From assembly GCA_026419785.1 (NCBI GenBank), contig JAODTK010000167.1, positions 310,001 through 374,000 on the forward strand: a DNA stretch of 64,000 nucleotides, given 5' to 3'. Positions 24,001-39,000 of this stretch are shown here, piece after piece. The position numbers and the translations under genes are program-made. The first letter of the stretch is position 1. The number at the start of each line of letters is the position of its first letter. Source of the DNA: Sclerodactyla briareus. Taxonomy: Eukaryota > Echinodermata > Holothuroidea > Dendrochirotida > Sclerodactylidae. The notes beneath the pieces were generated by a model. The model had not been told where the DNA came from and made no database searches. It was given only the letters and a program-made list of their open reading frames with translations.

Positions 24001-27000
24001 TAACTTGACCCCACATGGATGGATGAAGCTCATACTGGTATATGGGTTCCCAAATAATGAGGACATGAACCTAGGTGTTTGGGGTCAGGTCAGAGGTTCA
24101 TCTGAGGTCACAGAGGTTAAAGTCTGGTGAGAAAATTTGTGAACAAGAAAGTTCAGAATGGTTGGTCTGATGGGTGGAATTTGGGGTGTAGCTTTCTTAT
24201 GGGTTAGGGACAGGAACCTATTCTTTTTGGAATAGGTCAGGGGTGAATTTGATCGAAAAAAAAAAAAAAAAAATGTGAAAAGTCAATATGTGGCCAGGTT
24301 GTGGCTTACTTTTTGCAACATGATAAACTCGTACCCAACCTGATGGATGATGCTCACTTGGTATGGGTGTTCCCGTATTTTCCTGAATCCTATTGTTGAG
24401 GTCACCATATTCAAAGTCTAAATCTTTGCAATTTTTGTGGTGTATCTATCTTACCAAATAAGGAACCCTATTGTTTGGTAAAAAAATTGAGAATTTTGTC
24501 AGACCGTTATGTTTTCCCACAATGAGCTTGGGTTTTTTTCACTCTCCCATTTGTCTTGAGTCTTGCTTATAGGTTGTCAGAAAGAGTCAAGGACATCACT
24601 AACTTTGGCTTTCTGGTTATTTCGAGATTATGGTGATCATGTTCAATTCTGACCTACAACTTTCTTCACTTATGATTTTTTTTTTCTTGTTTATTAAACT
24701 GTGGAAGAGCCCTCAATATACAAAAGTTGGGCAGCTGATGTCAATTATATGCACATTGTTCAGAGTGAGCAGTGGAATGGGAGGAACTGGGAAAACAGAC
24801 TGGAAAAACGTTTAATGTTTGCTCCTCGCACAATTTGAAGTCAATGGAACACTGCACGACCCAGCCTTTAACTCCCTGTGGGCTTACCAAGAGCCATTCT
24901 AGGATGTAGGGGGGAGAGGGAGGGGGGGGTCAAGGTATGGACACAAAGAACTGCATCCTCATTTATGCGCTCCCCTTCCCTATTGGCGAAACTATGCTAT
25001 TATGGTCCCCCAGACACAACGTTTGCTGCAACTGTGGATAAATGACATTCGTCAAACTCTACTTACGTACAAGAGTGCTTTCAAAAAATTTATGATCACA
25101 AGGTCCAAGGGCCCCCCCTCGTGTACGACACTGCTTCACTACCGCCCAGATAACGTGAGTCATTTGCCACTCAGTGGGTCAACGGAATTGGTGCAATGAC
25201 ACGCCTTTCAGATATCCGGAAAGTGAGGCACCTCACAGTCACTTTCCAATAGTGCCATATATTTGTACATGCAGTTGGATAGGCGACCTCACTAAGTGAT
25301 CATACTTTCTGCACTAGACTGTATGATGAGACCTACTGCAAGCTATCAATATTTAGAAATCTTTCAGTCTGACTGTCGAACTGAATTTTCCTGTAGCCAT
25401 TCATTTGTTCTTGCAGTTTTGGAAGTATGGTCCTAAGTGTATGTTCTCTCTGGCTGCTCTGACTGTTTCACTAACCGTCTAGTGTTGGTTCTCGCAGCTA
25501 CAGAGGCATTCTGTTTATGTGTGTCCTGCTAGCTGCTCTTCATATGAAAATGGAGGCTTACCAAAGCTATCATCTGACTACCACCGGTCTTCCGATACTG
25601 TTCAGTTAAGGCCATGTGTTTGTCCTCACAGCTACAGAGCATTATGTGTGAGTGTATCTTGCTAGCCGCTCTGTTCTGTGTATGAGGCTTACCACAGCTA
25701 ACATTGTACTACGTAACCTCTTTCATGTATTTTAAGTGTATCTTGCTAGCTGCTTCGTCCTGTGTGATGAGGCCTACTGCACTATCTTCTGACAACCTGT
25801 CTTCCTGACTGTTCAGCTGCGGCCATGGTTTGTATTGCAGCATACCGGAGGTCATCTGTCTAAGTTGTAGCCTGCTTGCTGCTCTCTCCTGTGTGATGGT
25901 ATGGCCTACTGCAGCTATCATCTTATACGTAACCTGCCTTCCTGACTGTTCAGCTGCGGCCATTGGTTTGTTCTCACCGCTACAGGAGGCAGTCTGTTTG
26001 AGGGTATGTCTTGCTAACTGCTCTGTCTGTTAAGTGTGGCTTACCACAGCTATCATCTTCAGGGGCGGTGATCCTGGGGGTGGGGAAGTGGGGATGTATC
26101 CCCCCCACACAATCATTGTGTGAGGGGGATATGCGTCTCACCATAGGCCCTCCCATGATTTTATTGAGGGAAGCAATAGCAGAGATAGTGGGTTGAATGT
26201 TCTTCTACGGACATATCAAACTTACGGGCGCAAACATAGGACGTCGCCTTCTAGATTGCATGTCCGGAGCCTACAGTGGCGTGCCAGGCCTAAAATAAAA
26301 GAGAGTCAACCACCTTCCCCTCTTACAAACCCACTGGGTGCCCACATAACAAATCTGTAACAGCTAAGTACCAAGCCCGCACCACTGATTCAGATGCCCT
26401 GGACGCGAGACAGGTATTGGGGACTCTTTATATGAGTCCGGAAAATTCAGACTCGTGCCATGGCATCAATTCGTACCCACTCGCGCCGAGGTCCCATCCT
26501 CTTTGGAACCCATCTGCCCGACACTATGGCTAACTCATGAATCGGCTGATCATCGTCTCTTGACGAACTAACAAAACCACGCTCAGTGCTCTCCTCGTGA
26601 CGCAGCAGAAATGCTTCGGACCACCAACACAGCAAGGCTTTTTTTCAAGGCAAGTGGGCCTGTACCCACCTTAAATTCAAAGTGTTTCCTCCTCGACTCA
26701 AAGTGATCACTGCCTCTCCTTGGGGTGATGGGAGGCCCTTACCTTGGTCTCAAGGTACGGAAACAAACAGTAGAAGCGGCATGCCTCCACATATAGACTT
26801 GCTAAACGAGAACTGGGTGCAATGCGCGACAGTAAAAGTTTCAGAGAGATGTTCGTGAAAGCCGAGGACATGGTGGAGCATATAGATGCTATAGGCTTTC
26901 CCCACAACCCCGGCAAAAGGAAACGCCCCGCACGTCTCGGGGGTGGGGCATGAGTCGTGGCACCACTCAATCAGAGGTGGGAAGACTCTTACCGTGTTGC

Positions 27001-30000
27001 ATTATCTCTTCTCTGTCCTAGTGACTACCATCTTTAACTGGAGTCTTACTTCGACGGTCCGGCTGCCTGCAAGAGTCTGCAGTGCCGTCACCATGCGGGT
27101 GACTGGAGAGGTAAACAAGTCAGTGATCCAGAAGTACCCGGAGTATCGAAGGACTTGGAAACGGAACTCCCGTTTTTCCGACGTCGCTTCCTGACTAATG
27201 AGGAACATCCGTCTATGACAGTTGAAGGCATCAGGAAAAACTGGGTTGCACTGAACCACCAGGTACAGAAGTTGTTCCCTGCGGTAGAGCACAGTTCCTG
27301 CGGCTCGTGCTTATTCCTCCGGCGAGCTCCTGTTCAGCTGAAAGATCTTTCAGGGCACTCAGGCATATCAAAAAACCTGTTAATGAATTCACTGACCGCA
27401 TGCTTAACCACTATGCATGCTCAAGTACATTCCCAAATCCTAATGGAATTGACCCCAAACAGTTGCCCAGAAGTCATTGAATTGTCGGCTCAAGCGAAGG
27501 AAGGTGTTCGGGTGCTTCTCGTAAACAATCCACTAACCTCTAACAGAGACTTTGTTCATCCAGACAGTAATCGGAACTAAGTTAAGTCTGATCATTGGGG
27601 TACGGCTTGAAAGCCTTGAATAAATCTACATCGTACATTGTGGCTCTGGATGTCGGTGGTGGGGTCATGGTGGATTGGGGGGTGAGTCACTGTTCCCTTG
27701 CTCGGGTGTTGTGTGCTTGATAGCTGAATAGACGGGGGCAAACTTCTGTAAGAGGAGAGAGAACTTTTCCGTAAAACCCTGTAAAAACGTCAGCATATGA
27801 TAAATAAAAAAGCATTTGCTTATTGGTGAATACTAAAAAGATTGTAATACCCTCACTTCATACTTGCATAGATAGGGCCTGTAAGCAAGTGAGGGCTGTT
27901 ATCCATCCATGGGAGTAATATAAGACGCCCGCGAACATTTGAAGGTACGCATGCCCGAAAAAAAAAACGAATTTGAATGGGTAATATGAGATATTTTGAC
28001 ATGATATCTCTATTTTAGAGCTAGGTATATGCCTCTTGAACCACAAGAAGTTTTTCCCGTTTCCGCCACCTAGAGTGTTTGTAAATTCCAAATTTACAAT
28101 ACGATCCGCATCAACCCATGGTGGCGCTAAGCTTAGATAGTCTCACAAAACATATCCCCCCACTTGAGAATACGGATCGCCGCCCATGATCATCTTACTA
28201 CGTAACCTGTCGTCCTGACTGTCAGCTGCGGCTGTGTTTGTTCTTGCAGCTACAGAGGCAGTCTGTCTAAGTGTATCCTGCTTGCTGCTCTGTCCTGTGT
28301 GATGAGGCTAACTGTAGATATCATCTGACATGTTCAGCTGCGGCCATGTGTTTGTTCTTGCAGCTACAGAGGCAGTCTGTCTAAGTGTATCCTGCTTGCT
28401 GCTCTGTCCTGTGTGATGAGGCTAACTGTAGATATCATCTGACATGTTCAGCTGCGGCCATGTGTTTGTTCTTGCAGCTACAGAGGCAGTCTGTCTAAGT
28501 GTATCCTGCTTGCTGCTCTGTCCTGTGTGATGAGGCCTCTTCAGCTATCATCTGGGTACCTCTCTTCCTGTGGCAATTGGTTCGATCTAACACCAGGATC
28601 AATGACTTCTTCCACAGTATCTTCCTGTAGGGTAAGTTTTTGTTGTTACCATGTTTCTTGTGTATGGGGCATAGGTGTGGTCACTCCATTTGTGTATTTT
28701 CCAAATTTTAATGGAGAGTTTGGGGGCACAGAGCCAAGCTTTGTAAGCTAAAGCTGCCTATAATCCTGACACCTCAACTTTGAGCCTGCCATGTTGATCA
28801 GGGTTGCCAGGTGTTGTTTTTGTTCCATGCCCGAATTTGGCTGGTAAATTGTCATTTTTGGCGCACCATTTTGCAGCTGGTTAGGCTACACTGAAATTCT
28901 AGATGGGATTGTGCATGTTTGGATAATTTGCAATATGTTGGTAGAACTCCCCACTCAAAAAAAAAAAAAAAATGATACATTAGAATTTACATCAGATATT
29001 ACAATTTACAAGGAATTGGTTGAATTTTCACTGGTGAATTCATTTTCATTCGGCCAACATCCCAGAATTTGGCCAGAAAATTGACCATTAGCAGCCATGC
29101 TGTTGATACCGGAGCTGCAGAGTTGTGACTTCTTCTTGGAGAGCAGTTCACTGGCTAGCGTAAGCCTGGATGGTGACTGGCAAAATCTTGCCTCAACTTT
29201 TTGATTCCTTGACGAAGTCAGAGGAATCTATGCAGTCCTGTCAGTGCGTATGTGTGTATTTATGTATGTATGTGATGCGTGACAATAACTGGATCAGGCA
29301 CGGGATGAATACTTGGTATTTGTGTTCCCCATGAATGAGGAGAATACATTGAACCCTATTGTTTTAAGGTCAGGTCAGAGGACACCTGAAGTCACCAGAG
29401 TTCAACGTCTGAAGAGATTGGAACACGTAAGTTTGAATGGTCGTTCAATCAAGGTTAAATTGGGTGTATAGCTTCATCAGGGCGAGTGCAGGAACCCTAT
29501 TGTTTTTATGTAGATCGGGGGGTCATTTTTGGTGCAGAGAAAATAGAGACTTAATGGGCAAACGCCTGTCCAAGCAACAGTTGCGACTCTGCACAACCTG
29601 GATATTGCAAACAGACCCAATTGCTAATTTAATTGTCGTGAGATTGATAGCATTATTAGAGCTTGGTTTCAGTGCATGTCCACTCATCACCCACCCCCCC
29701 CCAGACCACCCCGCCATCCATGATTAATGGTAAGACAAGCCACAAACGTAAAACTAAACTAAAACTAAACTTCTCTACCCATGCAGTCGCCATCATGTGA
29801 GGCAACTACAGATGTCTCCTGGCCGCATAGGCAGTGAACACATTTGGTTATTCACTAGGTAGTTGAGTTTGAGTCCTGTGGCCCAGTGTGAGCCCGAGTC
29901 GACTCCAAGTTACAATGCATTAGTTCGAGTCCAGCAGTCTCTGGAAGATTTTCCTGGGTGGTGTACTTGCAGTTGCGATGGGCGAGGTCGGTGTGCTCAC

Positions 30001-33000
30001 TTCATGGTTCTGCTGTGAATGCAGTGGATTTTCTGGGGTCTGTTATGGGATCTCGGCAAGTCTCGTCTGTTGGCTGTGAACAGTCAGATTGAACTTGTAC
30101 TTTGAAGGTCAAAGGTCATCTGAGATCACCGAGGTCTGTTGAAAACCTTGTGGACACGATATGTTCAGCTGGTTGGTCCGATCAAGCTGAAACTTTGCAT
30201 ACTGCTTTCTCATTGGTAGTACAAAACCCTATCATTTTTGGGTGTAGAGGGCAGGGTCATTTTCGGTGAAAAAAATTGGTTGGTAATTGTGAAAAATTGA
30301 TGTTTTAACAATTTGAGCTTGTGGGCACAATAACTGGACCCCATGATGGATCAAGCTATACTTGGTATGTAGGGTCCCATTGATGAGAACATTATCCATG
30401 TTGGTTTTGGGGCGGGATCAAAGGTCAGCAGGGGTCGAAGTCTGACAACTTTGGACACGGTTAGTCCAGAACTCTTGGTCATCGACCTCCTGGAATTTTG
30501 GTGTCAGTACCCCATTTATGATATGTTATCAGAATGAGCAGGGAGTCACTAACTGCCTTTTGGCTTTCTGGTTGTGTGTTTCATTACTACCATGAAAGCA
30601 GGGGCATACCCCTTGAGCTCTGTCCCCGATTCAAGCTAGGAAAGATGAACACAACGGTAAGGGGGAGATCATGAAAAGGATGATCTTAGCCTCCATTCTT
30701 GCCCTGCCTCCAAGGTCAAAGAAGCTCCTGGGCAGAAAAGTCATAAATCACTTGGCCCTGCACTTAGGCAATGAACAGCTGTCCAACATGGGCACTATGT
30801 ACAGAACCTCAAAGTGTCTGAAAGTTTTATAGTTGTTGACAATTCCAGTTTCCCATGGAGGCACGTAGAAAGTACCTGCAGCCCAGTACGCAAGGTCATA
30901 TAAAGTGTAACCGCAGGAAGCCACAGAGAGCCAGCAGCGGCTAATCCTTTCCTCCCCGAGCTAGCCGGTAGGTCGCGTGGGGGGAAGCAGAGCTGAAGGG
31001 AATTGCCTGGCATGTGACCTTCAGTTGGAATCCGAGTATAACGTGCAGAAATATACAACAGATGGAACATCGGGACATCTTTAAAAAAGAAGGACAAACT
31101 GGGGGTTGAATAAGGATGATTATGTCAGTTGCTGAGAAGACTGGTGTGATCTCCGCTGATCACTGACACAAACAGAAATAACTAGCAGTAGGATATTGTG
31201 GAGTTAGGGATTCCCTAAAAGCTGCATACAGGAGTGGTCACTCACTGAGTCACCATTCCACAAATATGACAATTCGTCTCGAATACAGGCATATAATTTT
31301 CCTGTATGTATTATCCAACAGTCTTGCGAATCCATCTTTTCCAAATAACTGAGAATCAGTGAAATTGGGGTCTGAATTATCCATAATAAATCCTGCACAG
31401 TAGATGTAATGCATCCAGCTATACTATAACGATCGCTGATTGAGCTGGCTTAACTTAAATGTAAAAGCTATAGCGGACTCCAGCCGCATTGGCTACATAC
31501 TTACAAGCATTGGCCCCAGCATACTGTCTAATTAGCCTGCAAGGATTTCCCTTAGCATTATTCCATTGTAAATTCATGTTGCTGCTGTGTGTGTCACTCC
31601 TATTTCAATTCAATGTCATAGTCATCACTCAGCTGTTGTTTCATTGAACTAAACTACAAAGATATTATATTGCATAGTATTTGGGGTATTTTAGAATGTT
31701 GACATAACTGTATAGATTTTTTTAAACCCTAATTGGAACTCATTTTGTCGTAGCAAAATTTCAACTTTGTTGTAAGTTGTACCATGACATGCAACTACTT
31801 TCAATTTGAGCTGCTCATCATTGGCGCAAATAATATTCTGATTGAAAGAAAAGGCTCAATGGAATAGAGAATAATAGAATTTGCATGAATGACAATAATA
31901 AACAAGACTTTGTTTCCGATTAAGCACACAAATTTGTTATCCACCCATTCTGATGTCTTCCCGGTTTAAATTTCTGCAACGTAAAACCCTCGTCTATCCA
32001 TATTCTAAAGACAATTAGAGAATATTCATTGTCATTGTTCTATTCAAGTTCTTTCAGAATCTGTTGTTCTTCTCATTTCCTCTGCATAGATAGAAATTCT
32101 ATGGGAAGGTTTGTTAATTCTAGCTTTTGCTTCAAATAGTGTGACATTTAGAAAAAATAAGATGAAAATAACCATTTGTTGCTGTATGTTTGCAATACAA
32201 GTTGGGCACTGCAACAATATTATTTCGCACATCAAATGACAAACATATTATTTCTCAAATTAACATGATCATTTGGCCAGGGCTCAATCCACCCTCCCTC
32301 TCGCTTGAATTATGGTAAATAATAGTGTTTGGTTTTATAGAAGTCGGATATTGCGTTACTGAATTGCTTAGATTTCCAGAATAAAATGTGCTGCATTAAG
32401 TAGTCTGATTTGCATAATGTATACAGATTTTGAAAAAGCTTGTCAGTTTTGCCTCATAGCTTGATGATATAGTATTAATCTTTAGTCCCATGAAATGTAA
32501 ACATAGGTTGGGAGGTCAGTCATATTCTGATTCACATAATTCTGCGCGAATGGTCAGCTTGTCACCTTCTCATGAAGTGCGGTGGAATTGGTGTACCATC
32601 AGTGCTGTTTAATTTAAACATGATTTCAAGGTCATTGGAGTCATTCATGTGTCCAACTTGCATAATTTTGGGCAAATTGTCATGGCCGATTTCAGGTAAT
32701 ATGGGGTGGCTGTGTTCTATTTTGGGCCCTGAGTATTTTAGACTGGATTCAAGGTCATTGGGGAGATCATTCAGTGTGTTCAAATTTGAATTTTCAATTT
32801 CATCGAACTGGATGTGGCCCCACTGTTGTCTGAATATTTAAAGTTTAAAATGGGGTCACCGAAGTGATGCATCACATGATTTGAGATGGGATGTGACCAC
32901 TGATATTGTCTTTAAATGTGAGCACTCAGAAAACTATCGCCTCCAATATGATGATTCTATATGGATTAGATTTCTGATACTTTCTGCTAACCATCAAATC

Positions 33001-36000
33001 CCTCTTCTGATCTCTCACATCAGGTCTTGAACGAGCCTTATACTTGGAAAATTCACTGATCCAGGTGAAAGATATACTACAGTTTAGAATGCTATAAGCC
33101 ATAGCATGATCCTGATGTGAGTTATGTATATACTAGTAGTAATGGGGGAATTAAATTGTCTGTGGTGTTCATGATGACTCTATGATGAACTATCATGAGT
33201 GATGTATAATGATGTTGATAATGATCATAATTATCAACATGCTAATTACAGCCATCAAAGATGTTGATGATGGTTCCAATTTGATATGACAGCAGGAAAC
33301 GATGAAGATGCAACTTCTCCTCTCTTTATCATTTGTAGTGGGTGTTTGTCCAGTATAATTTCCTGGAATTCAACATCCTCAGAGACTGGGAGGTATCTAT
33401 GGTACTCACCCCTGGCACTGGTACCTCACCCAGGGGGTACCCGTGGTATTGGGGACACACTTACCACTGGTGATTCTTGGTGCACACATCAACGGTTACT
33501 CCCGATGGTACTACTGGTTGCTTGGGATGTAATTGTTTGTAAAGGTATGGGGAAGGATGGCACAGTCAAGTTTCAGGCATCAAACAAAACTGGTGACTGA
33601 AATGATTAGACTGAAGCCGTGCCGACTTCTTGCCCAGGTTCCTAATAATTAATTTTCATTTCAAACATCTGTTTTTTGTGCTGCACCGTGGCCTCGGACG
33701 GACACATGTGCCTCCTCTAAAGAGAACATAACTCCGCCAGGAAGGAGGCATGACGAAATTGATTGTGAATCTCTTGATAACCTCAATCCAAGTTGCTCTA
33801 GGCCCCGCCTTCTTCAACTGTGCCAAACTACGGATGTTTACATCTCGAAGCGGAGTACCACAGTAGGTTTGCGCGGAGCGTGCAAGGGGATTCTTCCGTC
33901 GGCAGAACTCCCCAGATTGCAGGAAACAACATTTCCCACGCCCTTAAAGGTAGGAGTAACATCCGTAAAAATTGGACCAGAATCAGGATCTCATTTTCAA
34001 GAAACTTCTTGTGGGGACGCGATCCAAAAATTTATATCTTTGTCGGCGATCAGTGAAAGCACTCCCAGCTGCAAAAATGGCATCAACAATATTCCTTTTT
34101 CGACAGAGTATCCAGCATGAATAGGCCCATATATAGATTATTGGGAATCGCTCTTGAAATGCTGATCCAACGTCCCATTGCATATGGGTTGAGTCTAGGA
34201 ACGGATTATGCCGAGGAGCCACTGCCGGGGCCATGAGGTGGACATATCTAGCAAGAACCCATGCCAGCAAGAGGATTTGATCCCTTTTGAAGTGTTAACA
34301 TTTAATATTGCACCAATGTTAGGGATTTAATGTGACTAATTTTAATAAAAAACAGGAATATCAAGGTTAAAGGACACCCCCATAAAATGAAATATTTTGC
34401 CTACTTAACGTCAATGGCTAATGTCGCAGTTCTTGCTCGTGGCGATTTCCTTGAAGTTGGTTGTGTACAAAAGTAGTGTCATGTGCACATGTGGTTAGGG
34501 GGGCGCAATCAAAGTGGGTTTTGGTTTGGCATATTTTTAGACCTTGGTTTAGTCTGGTATTAGAGTATTTAAGAAATGATATTTCACTGTCTGACCAAGT
34601 TTTCTGTATTTTATCTTCATTTTTGTCTCGCCTGAATGAAATTCAGGAGACATAGTGGTCACTATGGCTATGTGTAGGTGTGTGGATGTTGTGCTGTGCG
34701 TTTGTTGTGTAAGACTTTCTCGTTAGAGGATTATCTTTCGAACAGTAAGTGCATTGCAACATTTTTGGGCACAAAAGTCTTTAATTAAGGTAATAAGCCT
34801 ATTTTATGTAATTTATTGTTTAGGCTCGTTAGCAAGATTACAGATGAATTGTAGGTGCTATGGGGTCTCTTGGTTTGGCACATAGATGTGGGAGATAAGG
34901 TAAGATGAAATGATTATAGTTTCAGCATAAAATATGGTACTTAAGTTGTCTAATTTGCAATTTATTATTGCAAAATCAAAAGGTTTGTCAGGCTTTTCAT
35001 GAAACCTGGTGGGTAATGGTTTACCTTGAGTTCCATTTTGTTTTTATCATTGATTCAGGTCACTGGAGGGTCATTCAACATGTCTAATTTGTATGATTTT
35101 AAAGTTTTGTGTAGTTTTCTGAAACTTGGTAAATTTGCCTAAATTTGCCTAATTTAGGCAATTTAGAGTCCCCCATCCACACACTTTTTACTCCTTTCAT
35201 TAGACATTGTCCATGAATCAGAGATTCCTTTCGAAATTTTGGACAAATTGGTTAACTTTTTACATAAGTTAAGAAACCGGTAAAAAAAAAATAAGAACCC
35301 GTTAATACCGAATCGGTTTCAGGACACATGGAATATGCCTTGTACATTGGTTTTTTGCATGGTGACTAAAATTGAGTAAACCTGGACGCGCAACCAGGCG
35401 AGACACTATAGGGGCTATCGCCTTGTTTAATTTTTCCATGCCAGTGCATCTCGCCCCATTTACAATGCCTCAAATTGCCACAAGTGGCATGCGCTGCCAG
35501 TTGAGAAGGCCTGCTCTAGCCTTCCATATAGGGCCTCGATTACCAGCGTTCAGTAACAAGTGCAAGTCGGAACGTCTTGGTAGCTGCGGACAGCAAATTC
35601 CTGTGGCGAACACCCTGCCTGTTTCTTCGCCATTCCACATTTTTTGTATTTTCACATTTAATTGACCTAACTGACATCTGTCATACACCATGGAATGACT
35701 TGGAACATGTCTACCACATTGGCCTAATATTGCTATCAGTGCCCAGCACAAAGTATGCCAGCACAACTCACTCCTAAGCCTGTATATTAGCTATATGCTC
35801 CCAACAAAACTTGCTACCCAACCAACTCATTCTAGGCCTGTGCCGGGTGAACAGGGAAAACACACTTCCCACAAAAATGAATATTTGACAATGTTGACAC
35901 TCGCCAGTTATAGTTGCGACCACACCAGAGACAGATACCAGGCAACAAGTTACCATTAAACCCCCATTGGCCTAATGGAAGCTTACTGTGCCCACACATT

Positions 36001-39000
36001 TTAAGTCACACCAATAGCTTTGAAATGGACCGAGATGTGTAAAAGATTAATGACTTTTGGAATGGTCTGGTCTGTTGTTGTGCTCTCAGAGATAAGGAGT
36101 AATGTTAACAAACCCTGCAGAGACAAGGACTAATGTGAACAAGCCTCTCTCACAGCTAGAGCTCAATAGGACTCAAAGGGCTGTGGGGGAAGGACTTAAT
36201 GGGTGGTGGTAATCAATTGGATTCAATTAAAATTAAGCTCACTAGCAAACAAACATGTAACTCAGCCTATAGCCAGTGCAGACATCATCACCACCAAGTT
36301 TCAACCTGAGGCATATATGGTTCAGAAGTTACAATGATGAACACTTATTGTGGTAGTTAATTGGATTTATTCAACAAAATTTCATCACACTATGCCAACA
36401 AAAATGTAACTAGGCTGGCCAGTGGCATTGCTCATCCACCCACCGAGAGTTTCAACCAGATGCGCTGTACGTTCAGAAGTTACAATGAACGTGACAACAG
36501 AACGGAGAATGAACGAACTAACAGACAAACGACACGAACGGACGGAGAGACATGAAGACTTGTAGGGCTGCTACCGCAGCTAAAAATATCCACCCACCAG
36601 ACTCCTCTTCTCTCCAGGTGCCAAAGCATGCACCTCAACTTTCTCATTTGAGCACACTCACTAATCCTATGGAGCCTGTAGCTATTCTCAACTCACTGAT
36701 CAATGTCTATTCCTTAGAATTCTCCTAGCCGATCTTTCACACATTTATGCATACCCTCTCTCTCTTTGTTTCTGAAGATCATCGAATGAAATCTCTCATA
36801 AACCATGGACAAATGAAGTAGAAAACAGAGGTTGCATTTTAGCCATTGTTGAGGGAGATATTAAGAATTCGCCTCCAATGGCAGGACTGATTGGCGACGA
36901 GTCATGTGAGACCATTAATCATCAACAGAGCTAAAACAGTCTGGGAGAATGATAGTTAAGACACGCCCCACATGATAGACTGATTTTGTACACAAAATTT
37001 ATAAAACTTCCTCGACAACACAGCTGCTTACTGATCACGTGACCATTTCCATTTGAGTCGCCGTGCAGAAATATCTACTCACTAACAGGCGACAAAAACT
37101 CACCCAGAGTGACTTGCTTTACTGATTGGTAGGAAGTATAATGCCCTTGTTAATTGATGCGGCACAACCTATACCCCGACAGGGTGAGTCATTTGGTCAA
37201 AGGGGGGATCGGCAATTCTTTGTATATTGCCACACTCCTCAGTCACTGTTGTGACTGACAATTCAATCAGAATGGCACACTAGATGTAGCTTTTTCTTAT
37301 ATTTTCCACATAATTTGAGAAAGTGACTCTTTCCGAGTCAGCTTATGACTGGCACTATTCAGGTACAGTGATGCGCATGCAAGTCTCTTTAGATTTGACA
37401 ATGGACACACTGTTGACTGACCAAGCCCAGGGTATTGGTGGTGCGTCATGTGATAACCAAGTGCATAGGACGTAGGGTGGAAAGAGTTAGTATGCATATA
37501 GGGAAAGTTCCTGAAACTATATGCTGTCTGTGAGGTTAATGTTTGACTGTTTAAACCGTTTCTTCCCGGACAGCATAAAATTGTGATATAATATCAAACG
37601 ATAGAGCCGAATGGAATTTATTCGGGAAGTTGGTTTCGCTGGAGTGGTTTTGAATCCGGAGCCAGATGGATTGTCGAAATTCGTCTTATACAACCGAGGC
37701 AAGCTGTCAAATTAAAGTTAATTTATTCTGTGTTGCCGTTGGTCAGTCTGGAGTGGAAATACAAAACAAAACTTTATTCTTTTCTCTTATTCAAGCCTGC
37801 TCAGCCATAAAGAATCGTTTCATCCTGCCCATTCTACCACTGTGCATGCTAATAGCTGGTGAGTATAATTTCTGTTACAGGTGGATGATCTGTAAATCGT
37901 AATGGTACCATTTGTATTTCCACAGATTTCGCTTGAGAACATGACACAATTGAATAATGAAAAATTGAAATTTTTGAGAATAATTTAATGTTAATGTCTT
38001 ATAATGGTTCCCAAAGTCTGCTCAGTATTTTGACAGAAGTAACTGCCAGCCGTTAGAACTGATTGAATATATTCCTTTTGTGTAGTATGCCCAAGATTAT
38101 GTTGGCACCTCCCATCCAAGTGAAGGTACCCTGTTCAGTTACTTGTAGATAAGTATATCTTTAAGGATTTCCAGGGCAAACTATGTTGTCATTGACAAAC
38201 TTTGCTTCCTATACTAATGAGAAACTATGAGATAGAGGTATTTCATATGTAATTCAAGCATGAAAATATCCTATCCGGAAGGGATTTTTCCCTACAAGTT
38301 CTAGTTTTTTTGCCTTCCTCCGCCCACTTTCGAGACTCCTATAATTCATTGAGTAGTAGGTTGTTTCAAACAGTGAATGATTTGCTAATTGTCTCCTAAA
38401 TTTCTTCCTCTCAGAGTATTTCAAATTATGCTAGATTGATCTTTTACAGAGTGGAGTAATCAACCTGTATTGGATGGGCATCCTTAGCTTGAAGGAATGG
38501 CAAAATAGCATGGTTCAACCAATTGATATCGATTTGGTAACCACGGTGATGTTTGAAATATTAGAAAGAGGAGCACCTATTTACCGTCAGTTATCACAGG
38601 GAGTTAAGTAGTGTTATTTATATTGATTTTGGAATTTATTTAGGTACATGATGTATTTGTTTGTTGAATTTGGTAGACAGATTTCGTTACCCAAGGACCA
38701 AGAGAGGAAAAACCAACATTTTTAATCTCTGTTCAACTTGCTTTTTCCTTGAAGAATATTAGTGTAAAATTATTCATCAGGGATCGATTGTTAGAGCCAG
38801 AGGCTATAGTAAGCCATCGACCCCATGAACAATATAGGGACATGAATTTCTTTCCAGGAACCTGTCGCGAAAGGAAGATTCCTGCTTTCCCAACATGGTG
38901 GAGTGGGGCATCATGCATTACGTCCCTTGTGCGACAATCTGACAGGGCGGCCACACACGCTTCCCTACTCTTTAGTCCACCGTCGCAAGGTCCCGACTTA

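Noticed and set aside
25709..26196. Open frames in both directions in the exon-5 array
   Set aside because: They follow the array units; the real coding copy is at 28478-28631.
33820..34270. Open frames on both strands, possibly coding
   Set aside because: Balanced composition but no domain, no splice structure and no second copy to support them.
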